Assembly: GCF_000378485.1 (NCBI RefSeq)
Contig: NZ_KB899969.1
Span: 62,001 to 126,000, forward strand
Origin: Flavobacterium rivuli WB 3.3-2 = DSM 21788
GTDB lineage: Bacteria; Bacteroidota; Bacteroidia; Flavobacteriales; Flavobacteriaceae
DNA: 64,000 nt
Direction: 5' to 3'
In this document: piece by piece, positions 35,915-43,546 of the stretch
Layout of the letters: every line of letters begins with the position of its first letter
Numbering within the stretch: the stretch's first letter is position 1
Notes under the pieces: model-generated
Database searches by the model: none
Seen by the model: only the letters and a program-made list of their open reading frames with translations
Told to the model about the DNA's origin: nothing
Program-made: the position numbers and the translations under genes

Positions 35915-37570
35915 CTAAATATCATATAGATGGCTGTATAGGGCGGAGCTGTCTTTTAAGCCCATTTTTTGCGATATGCGCTCTTTTCTTTTTCGGCACG
36001 CGTCTAAAGATATGTTTAGCATGCCTGCAATTTCTTTTGCATTAAGGTTCATATACACATAACATATAAACCTGATGTCGTTTGCGGTAAGGTCTGGGTG
36101 TGCTGTTTTAAGGCGGGTTAAAAAACCGTGGTTTACTTCTTCAAAATGAGTTAAAAAACCGGCCCATTCATTATCGTTATTTAAAGAGTTGCGCAAAAAA
36201 CGAATGTGTTTTTTAACTGCAGGCACCTGTGCTAATTCGGGTTGATCGGACAGCAGGCCAATAACGTCTTCTATCATTTGGTATTTGCCGGATGTGTATA
36301 GAGCCTGCGAAGACAGTTTCCTGTTTTTATGCTCTATTTCATTTTTAAGCAGTTCTTTTTCCATTAATATTTCGTCCTGCTTTTCCCTGAAGTTTTTTTC
36401 CTGCAATAAGGCATCGCTTTCCTGTCTAACCAATTGTAAAGCCATTTCCTGCTGGTTGTTCTCGGCAATAAGTTTTTTTTGCTTGTGCCGCATAGACAGT
36501 GTTCTGTAAATAAATATTATAAGCAACAGTAAAGAAGTTATACAGGCTGTTATTGCATAAAATATTTTTCTGTCTTTTGCTATAGTGGCATTATTTATTG
36601 CGATCTGATTTTTATAATCCTGTACTTCAAACTTAACACGGTTACTCTCGTAAGTACGGCCATTTTTTATATCGTTAAGTTTTTGCTGCACCGCATATAC
36701 TGAATCCCTGTATTGAAGTGCGGGGCTAAGCAGGTTGTTTTTCTCGTAAATTTCAGAGAGAACGGCATATATAGTCCTTTTTCTGTTAAGGTCGGTACTG
36801 TTATTTAGTGCCTGTAAGGCATATTCTTTGGCTTTGTCGAAATTATTTTCCTGCAAAAAGGCTTTTGCTACATTAAGCTGCAGAGAAATTGCCGCTTCGC
36901 TTCCATACTTATCAGATATTTGGGATAGTAAAGAAAGAGCTATTGCTTTAGATTTTTGTGTATGCCCCATATCCATCTCAATCTCTGCAATACCCGACTT
37001 AGCAGCCATTTCAATTTGAGGGTTTTTTTGTGTGTATAGCAGGGCTTCGTTAAAATAAGTGTACGCCTGCTTAAAGTTTTTCATTTCGCCCATAACCATT
37101 CCAAGGTTAAGGGTGTATATACCAATGTTTGCAGAGTCTTTTTCTTCTTTACTAATGTTGTAGGCTCTTTTAAAATAATCGTGCGCCTTTTTAAACTCGC
37201 CTTCTCTGGTATAAAATATAGCTATGTTATTAATGGCAGCAACCTCGTGGGTTTTAAATTTATATTTTACGGCAATGTTGTAGGCTTCAAGATAGTATTT
37301 TAAAGTTTCACCATAATCCATCATTTGCCCATAGCAATTGCCTATGTTTATAGTGGCACCATATAGCTGGTTGCCCCAGCCATTTTTTTTAGCAATTGCC
37401 TGTGCCTCTGTAAGTAGTTCCAGGGCCTTTAAGTAGTCTTTTTTCTCGTTTTGTTTAATGCCTTCTTTTATTAAAGAATCGCAATATTTAACAGGTACTT
37501 GTGCGTATGTAAGCATGCCCGTAATAAGGGACAGGCAAATTATAATCTTTTTAAACAGATTACTGCACAT
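35915..37570 (-). CDS. R3: membrane-anchored TPR regulator with LuxR-like HTH
   Basis: The protein has 551 residues: signal sequence (IIICLSLITGMLTYAQ), TPR repeats at about 30-290 (ATINIGNCYGQMMDYGETLK, AAINNIAIFYTREGEFKKAH and similar), and one transmembrane helix at about 332-352 (IFYAITACITSLLLLIIFIY). A long coiled coil follows (about 355-430), then a C-terminal HTH at about 490-545 containing ANDIRFICYVYMNLNAKEIA and ISLDACRKRKERISQKMGL. It stands upstream of gevF on the same strand. A -7 box is found just before the start. It belongs to the same regulator type as R1 and R2 but is clearly diverged, so each may sense something different. Confidence 0.87.
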   Translation of the reverse strand: MCSNLFKKIIICLSLITGMLTYAQVPVKYCDSLIKEGIKQNEKKDYLKALELLTEAQAIAKKNGWGNQLYGATINIGNCYGQMMDYGETLKYYLEAYNIAVKYKFKTHEVAAINNIAIFYTREGEFKKAHDYFKRAYNISKEEKDSANIGIYTLNLGMVMGEMKNFKQAYTYFNEALLYTQKNPQIEMAAKSGIAEIEMDMGHTQKSKAIALSLLSQISDKYGSEAAISLQLNVAKAFLQENNFDKAKEYALQALNNSTDLNRKRTIYAVLSEIYEKNNLLSPALQYRDSVYAVQQKLNDIKNGRTYESNRVKFEVQDYKNQIAINNATIAKDRKIFYAITACITSLLLLIIFIYRTLSMRHKQKKLIAENNQQEMALQLVRQESDALLQEKNFREKQDEILMEKELLKNEIEHKNRKLSSQALYTSGKYQMIEDVIGLLSDQPELAQVPAVKKHIRFLRNSLNNDNEWAGFLTHFEEVNHGFLTRLKTAHPDLTANDIRFICYVYMNLNAKEIAGMLNISLDACRKRKERISQKMGLKDSSALYSHLYDI

Positions 37571-37594
37571 AATAAATTAGATGATTGATGTTGC

Positions 37595-37602
37595 CAAATA
37601 TA
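37595..37602 (-). promoter_or_regulatory. -7 box of R3
   Basis: On the minus strand this reads TATATTTG, a full match to TAnnTTTG, 25 bases before the R3 ATG. No -33 TTG is seen at the right distance. Confidence 0.5.
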
Positions 37603-37687
37603 GGCATACAAATACTATAAAAAAAGTGCGGTTTAAAGTATGTACTCTAAATTAAAGTTGCAGGATTATATGAACCCATTAAAAGCA

Positions 37688-37713
37688 AAGCCCCACGCAT
37701 TTGCGTGGGGCTT
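37688..37713 (-). terminator. gevG terminator, CCCCACGC family
   Basis: AAGCCCCACGC and GCGTGGGGCTT form an 11-bp stem with an ATTT loop, 25 bases after the gevG stop. Confidence 0.9.
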
Positions 37714-37738
37714 AAGGTTACAAAAAGTTATAGAATGT

Positions 37739-40700
37739 TTAGAAAACTATTCGTTTACTTACTTTACCCCTTGTAGTATTAATCTCTACAATTACTACCT
37801 GCTGTTGTATTTGCAGGCCGGTAAGTGCCACTTCTGTATTATTAATATCGGCCTGGCTGTATAGTTTCCTGCCGCGGGTGTCATAAATTGTAACACCTTT
37901 TATTAATGTACTTCCAGATGTAATGTTGATTGCACTGCCTTCTTTATAAACAATTACGCTGTTAGCAAGAAAGTCTGGAGAGTCTGTGCCAAGAAGAGGC
38001 ACCGTAGCCCATGTACTGTAATCGCCGCCGCCGCAGTTGCTGCGAACAAATAAATAGGCAGATTGTGTAGTGTCATACGCTACATCGCCTACAAAGAATG
38101 TAGGGCTTGGTGTGCCATTACCTGTTGGCGGCGTAGAAGATGTGCTAAGTACGTATTCATATCCTGTAGGGATACCGCCCAACGATGGTACACTCCAGTT
38201 TAGGTTAGCATAACCCGGGTCTGTAGGTGTAATAGAAAGGTTGTAAGGAGGGAAACAGCTTGGTGCGGCTACAACCTGTAATGTGTAGTCTTCTGCCTCG
38301 CCAGATCCCTGCTCGCCACATGCCGGCACCGGAGCGCCAAAGCGGGCATTTCTTATCCTCACCCTATAATTGCCCAGTGCTGCTGTTACTGGTACAGTAA
38401 CAGTACCAACAGCTACAGGCGATCTTAAGTATCCTGTATTTATCATCCTTTCTCCTGTATCATCAAAATCAAAATCGTTGTTCCAGTCTATCCATACAGT
38501 GTATATATACTGGTCTGTAGTGTTTGGCGTAGTAGCCTGTATTCTAAACGAACCACCCGGATAGGTAGATACAGAGTGTGTAGCGGTATAATCTGTAAAC
38601 GCGCTAAAGCTGGTACTTGTGCTGCTAAAGTTTGTAGTACCGCCCGTAGTGCTTACACCTGTAATATAGTAAGATGTAGATTCTATATTTCTTGGCACAC
38701 AATATCCATTAAAGAACAGGTAACTTACCCATATACTGTTACCATCTGCATCGTTACATACGGTACGTACATGAAGGTAAAGATCTACGTTTGGTGTTAC
38801 CGTAACATTTGGTACCGATGTAGATGAGGTAAATGTACCACTTGTCGGAGGCGTAGCCGATTGTGTAATGGCATACTCGTAGCCTACCGGTGTACCTGTA
38901 TTAGGCGCAGACCAACTTATATTTGTTGTGGTTAATGATGCTAAAACAGCAGCAAGGTTTCTTGGTTTATTACATGCAGGTGGGGGTGTAAGCGACCATT
39001 CTAATGTAAATTCGCCATCATTTTGGCCAAAGCCATCCTGAACCCAATAAACTGTTTGTGTTGTATCTGTTAAATTTTCCCATGTTGCCGGTACGGAAGC
39101 ATCAGTATTACATGCTATTAAAGTTTGAGAGGTACAGCTGCCGTAAAATAACGAGTACACAGAAAAATACTCGGTGTTCGTTAATCCTATATCAAGTGTA
39201 TAGCCCGCAGGCACCTGTATAGAATAAAATAAATCAGGTGCAGTGCCAAAAGAATCGCACGGAACTTCATAGTTGTCATCTGCGCCTGTAGTATTAAAAG
39301 TATAAGGGCTTATTAATGTAGAAAGGTCTATTGCACTCTCACAGGTGTCTCCCTGAAGATACCTGAAAGGCTCTGATGTTATCCATTCGCTAAAATCTCC
39401 ACCACCACAGTTTGCCCTTACATGCAGGTAGTAGTAAACATTATCGGTAAATCCTGTGTAACCGGTTACGGTAGTGCCTGTTACAGCGGTGCCGGTTGCC
39501 GGTACAGTAGAATTATTTGTGTCTACGGCATATTCATAACCCACAGGTGTGCCACCCTGAGAAGGTACACTCCAGCTTAAATTTGCTATGCCAGAGGCTG
39601 TTGCAACACCAATAGGGTTTACTGGGATGTAACATGTAGGCGGTGTAGTTACATTTATGGTATAATCTTCGTATGCACCGGCAAAATCTACGCTACATGG
39701 TGTAGGAGGGTCTGAAAAAATTGGTGATATACCTATTCTTATACGGTGATTGCCTAATGCAGCATTTAGCGGTATTGTAAAATTACTCCTGATTATGCTA
39801 AGCGCAGAATTTTCTGATAGTCCCGTATATATTGCTTCGCTATCATCAAAAACCTGGTCGTTGTTCCAGTCTGCCCATATTATTACATGGTAAGCAACAT
39901 TAGTGCTAAGGGCCAGCCTGAATGGTTGTACAACACCCTGGCCAATATTTACTACCTGTGCAGAATAGTCGCCATAATTACCCTCTTCCTCTTCTGTACT
40001 GTTGCTTATGCTGCCGGTATAAAAGCCTGTTATGCCGTCGCCGTCTACATAATTGTTATTTGGTACACACACACCGTTATAAAAAGGTATGGTTGTCCAG
40101 GCACTAAAGCTACCGCCACAGCTTGTCCTTACATGCAGGTATACTGTAACGTTAGGTGTTACTGCAACATTTGTAACCGTAGTAGTTGTAGTTGCCGTGC
40201 CTGCTGCAGGCGCAGTGAATGTAGAGGTTACTGCATATTCATATCCTGTTGGCGTGCCGCTTGCAGGGGCTGCCCAGGTTAAAGTTGCAAGACCTGTTCC
40301 AGATGATTCAGCCTCAAAATTAAGAGGTTTAAAACAGGCAGGAGGAGCAGTAATGGTAATGGTATAATCTTCAAAAGTACCATAATAATCATCAAAGCAT
40401 GGCGATATTGGCGATTCTTCAAAGCCGGGAACACCGCCTATCCTTAAACGGTGGCTACCCAGCGGTGCCGTTAACGGTATGTTTATAGTGCCTGTTATTA
40501 CAGCGTGTGCCACATTTTCTGATTCTGTTTGAAGCACTTCTTCGCCTTCATCATCAAAGTCAAGATCATTGTTCCAGTCTATCCAGACTTTAAATGTGTA
40601 AGAAGCATTAAGCGACAGGGTAACCCTTATAGGTTGTGTATCACCCTGGCCTACGGTTACAGCCTGCGCAGAATAGTCGCCATAATTGTCTGTTTCATCT

Positions 40701-43063
40701 TCTGTAGTATTATTTATTGTACCTAATATTACATTTGTAATGCCGCGCCCATCTACATAATTTGCATGCGGCTGGCAATGTCCGTTATAATAAGTGGCAG
40801 TAAACCACTGGCTGTAGCTGCCGCTGCCGCAATTTGTCCTTACATGGATATAGCTTACAGCATTTGCAGTAACCGCTACATTTGCAACAGATGTTGCTGT
40901 AGTAACTGTACCGGTTGCCGGCGGTGTGGCAGTGCTTGTTACGGCATACTCATACCCTGCAGGAGTGCCGCCCAGCGTTGGGGCTGTCCAGCTTATGTTT
41001 GCAACTCCGGATGATACACTTACCCCTACAGGGTTTGTAGGTGTGTAGCATGAAGGAGGCGTAGTAACGTTAATAGTGTAATCTTCTACAGCACCATAAG
41101 TTACGTTCCCAAAACAAGAATCCGGGTTGTTCTCAAAGTTAGGGCTTACACCCACCCTTAAGCGGTGGTTACCTAAAGCGGCTGTTACAGGTACTAAAAA
41201 TGTACCAAACACGGTAGTCGTTTCTCTTGATGGAGAGGTTCCGCTGTACACTTCCTCATTGGCATCTGTAAAATCAAGGTCGTCGTTCCAGTCTACCCAT
41301 ACTTTAACGTGGTACCTGTCATATACATTAAGTGTTATGCTAAAGGGTTGCGTTACACCCTGGCCCACAGTTGTAACCAGGTTTGTAAAGTTGCCGTAGT
41401 TGCTGTTTTCTAAATCGGTGGTATTGTTTAGGGTCCCTATGGTTACATTAGTAATACCGGCACCATCTACATATTCTGGTGCGGGGGTACAAAATCCGTT
41501 ATATAAAGGTATAGTATTCCATTGGCTATAATCACTGCCGCCGCAATTTGTCCTTACATGCAGGTAAGCCTCGGTGTCTGAGATTACAGAAATGCCCGAA
41601 ACACTTGTGGCTGTAACACTAGTGCCGGTTGCAGGAGGAGCATAGTTAGTATCTATTGCATATTGATAACCTGCGGGTGCAGTGCCGGTTGCCGGTGCAC
41701 TCCAGCTAATGTTAACTATACCTAAACTTACATTTTGATATGCTACGTTTAAAGGCGCAAAACAAGTTGGAGGGGTTGTTACATTTATAGTGTAATCTTC
41801 ATAAACGCCAAAATATTCTGTAGAACAGGCATTAGGCTGACCAAACCAGCTGGGTACGGCACCAATTCTTAAGCGATGGCTGCCTACTGCTGCAGTTGAC
41901 GGTACTGTTAAATTACCACGTACTGTGCTAAATTCCGTACCCTGCGATGTTGTACTATAAACCTCTTCATTATCTTCAAACGCAAGGTTGTTGTTCCAGT
42001 CTACCCACATTTTTATATTGTACGGGCTAAAAGTGTTCATTGTTATACTAAACTGCCTTATATCTCCCTGGCCAATGGTAGCCGATTGTGCAGAATAATC
42101 GGTGTAATATGCATTGGTAGCATCGGTAGTATTATTAATATCTCCGCCTATGGTTACATTTACAATACCACCCTCATCTGCAAACTCTGGTGTAGGGATG
42201 CAAATGCCCGAATAAAAAGGGTAAACTACCCATTCGCTATAACCATTTGTAACGCCACAGTTTGTGCGAACATATAAATACATTTGCTGGTTTGGTGCTA
42301 CGGTTATACCTGTAACGGTGGTTGCTGTGGTAATAGTGCCGCTTGCAGGCGGAACATCAGAGTTTGTTATGGCATATTCATAGTTAACAACTGTGCCTGT
42401 ATTTGGTATGACCCAGCTTGCAGTTGCTAATGTAGCCGTTGTTAATGTTGCCATTACAGTCCTTGGTACATTACAGGCAGGTGGGGGCAGTAAGCTCCAG
42501 GCTAAGGTAAATGTGCCCTGGCTGTTTTGGTCAAGGCCATCCTGATACCAGTATACTGTTTGTGTGCTGCCTGTATTGTTTTCCCATTCTACCTGAGATT
42601 CCGGGCCTTCTATAATAGTATCCGGATCATCTATACATGCTATAACTGTTTGCGATGCACAGGTGCCATAAGAAACTGAGTGAACAGAGTCGTAGTTTTG
42701 ACCGTTATTATCATTTACCGTTTGCCCTATAATTATAGTATAGCCATTAGGTACCGTTATAGAATAAACTAAATCAGGACCCGAGGTATCGCCCATACAT
42801 GAGGGGTTAACATCATTAGCCGCGCCAACAGTTGTAGCGTTTATCGGGCTTGTTAAGTTGGTAAGGTCTATGGCCGTAGCGCAGGTTTCGCCGGTTTGGG
42901 CAAAAACGTGGGCGCCGGTTAACATAAAGAGGCATGCCATTAAGGCAAACATCCTGTTTTTTAGAATGGTAGGAAACATTCTGTCAAGTCGCTTGCCATT
43001 GTTTCCCGGTGGCGGCAAAAAGCTGCTGTCACCTTCCGGTAATAATTTGTAATTGTTTTTCAT
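37739..43063 (-). CDS. GevG: largest T9SS-secreted GEVED/FN3 repeat protein
   Basis: The protein has 1774 residues and the same module order as GevE. Modules: signal peptide with a long basic N-region (ends HVFAQ, about 56), PPC-like (starts GETCATAIDLTNL), FN3, four GEVED-FN3 units, PPC-like (starts GDTCESAIDLSTL), FN3, terminal GEVED (closing GEAEDYTLQV), FN3 and type C tail (ends KVSKRIVF). The first PPC has an insert (DNNGQN) not found in the sisters, and the first GEVED has an extra residue in TIGGDINNTT. No frameshift is seen. The 420-base upstream gap to the next terminator is AT-rich, and I find no clear promoter or repeat in it. Confidence 0.92.
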   Translation of the reverse strand: MKNNYKLLPEGDSSFLPPPGNNGKRLDRMFPTILKNRMFALMACLFMLTGAHVFAQTGETCATAIDLTNLTSPINATTVGAANDVNPSCMGDTSGPDLVYSITVPNGYTIIIGQTVNDNNGQNYDSVHSVSYGTCASQTVIACIDDPDTIIEGPESQVEWENNTGSTQTVYWYQDGLDQNSQGTFTLAWSLLPPPACNVPRTVMATLTTATLATASWVIPNTGTVVNYEYAITNSDVPPASGTITTATTVTGITVAPNQQMYLYVRTNCGVTNGYSEWVVYPFYSGICIPTPEFADEGGIVNVTIGGDINNTTDATNAYYTDYSAQSATIGQGDIRQFSITMNTFSPYNIKMWVDWNNNLAFEDNEEVYSTTSQGTEFSTVRGNLTVPSTAAVGSHRLRIGAVPSWFGQPNACSTEYFGVYEDYTINVTTPPTCFAPLNVAYQNVSLGIVNISWSAPATGTAPAGYQYAIDTNYAPPATGTSVTATSVSGISVISDTEAYLHVRTNCGGSDYSQWNTIPLYNGFCTPAPEYVDGAGITNVTIGTLNNTTDLENSNYGNFTNLVTTVGQGVTQPFSITLNVYDRYHVKVWVDWNDDLDFTDANEEVYSGTSPSRETTTVFGTFLVPVTAALGNHRLRVGVSPNFENNPDSCFGNVTYGAVEDYTINVTTPPSCYTPTNPVGVSVSSGVANISWTAPTLGGTPAGYEYAVTSTATPPATGTVTTATSVANVAVTANAVSYIHVRTNCGSGSYSQWFTATYYNGHCQPHANYVDGRGITNVILGTINNTTEDETDNYGDYSAQAVTVGQGDTQPIRVTLSLNASYTFKVWIDWNNDLDFDDEGEEVLQTESENVAHAVITGTINIPLTAPLGSHRLRIGGVPGFEESPISPCFDDYYGTFEDYTITITAPPACFKPLNFEAESSGTGLATLTWAAPASGTPTGYEYAVTSTFTAPAAGTATTTTTVTNVAVTPNVTVYLHVRTSCGGSFSAWTTIPFYNGVCVPNNNYVDGDGITGFYTGSISNSTEEEEGNYGDYSAQVVNIGQGVVQPFRLALSTNVAYHVIIWADWNNDQVFDDSEAIYTGLSENSALSIIRSNFTIPLNAALGNHRIRIGISPIFSDPPTPCSVDFAGAYEDYTINVTTPPTCYIPVNPIGVATASGIANLSWSVPSQGGTPVGYEYAVDTNNSTVPATGTAVTGTTVTGYTGFTDNVYYYLHVRANCGGGDFSEWITSEPFRYLQGDTCESAIDLSTLISPYTFNTTGADDNYEVPCDSFGTAPDLFYSIQVPAGYTLDIGLTNTEYFSVYSLFYGSCTSQTLIACNTDASVPATWENLTDTTQTVYWVQDGFGQNDGEFTLEWSLTPPPACNKPRNLAAVLASLTTTNISWSAPNTGTPVGYEYAITQSATPPTSGTFTSSTSVPNVTVTPNVDLYLHVRTVCNDADGNSIWVSYLFFNGYCVPRNIESTSYYITGVSTTGGTTNFSSTSTSFSAFTDYTATHSVSTYPGGSFRIQATTPNTTDQYIYTVWIDWNNDFDFDDTGERMINTGYLRSPVAVGTVTVPVTAALGNYRVRIRNARFGAPVPACGEQGSGEAEDYTLQVVAAPSCFPPYNLSITPTDPGYANLNWSVPSLGGIPTGYEYVLSTSSTPPTGNGTPSPTFFVGDVAYDTTQSAYLFVRSNCGGGDYSTWATVPLLGTDSPDFLANSVIVYKEGSAINITSGSTLIKGVTIYDTRGRKLYSQADINNTEVALTGLQIQQQVVIVEINTTRGKVSKRIVF

Positions 43064-43487
43064 AGAAAGTTTGTATAATTTGTGTTTCTAAAATACAAAT
43101 TAATAGTACTGTTAAATCTTTGTTATGATTAATTACAGAATAATTAAATTTTAAGGGTATTTGTAAATATTAATTGCAAAAGATTTATCAATTATTAGTA
43201 CTGTAATACCAAATATTTATAATCATGTTAAAAATTTTAAATCGAAGCAATGAATAATTAGCATAAATAAGTGCTAAAAAACCACTTTTTTTGCTATATT
43301 TTGATTTATAATAAAAAATATACTGTAAATGTTTATTATTTGTGCTAAATTTATATAACAAACATAATAAGGTTTGGTTATATATATAACAATATCATCA
43401 CAAAAAATATCGATGTTTAAGATTGTTTAATTTTTGTAGTATTTTCAAATTTCAGGTCACATTTGTTCATGTAATTGAAATACTATT

Positions 43488-43533
43488 CTAATCAACAAAG
43501 CCCCACGCTGGTGCGCAGGGCTTTGTTGATTAG
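43488..43533 (-). terminator. Extended CCCCACGC-family terminator of the Ig-like gene
   Basis: The outer arms CTAATCAACAAAGCCC and GGGCTTTGTTGATTAG are perfect. The inner CACGC/GCGCA part has two plus-strand mismatches that become G-U wobbles in minus-strand RNA. It starts 14 bases after the stop at 43547 and is longer than the other family members. Confidence 0.88.
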
Positions 43534-43546
43534 TTTTTAGTAAATA

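Noticed and set aside
7576..43063. CRISPR-like or satellite repeats
   Set aside because: The regular DNA repeats are coding and follow the protein modules. There are no constant repeats with unique spacers and no cas gene.
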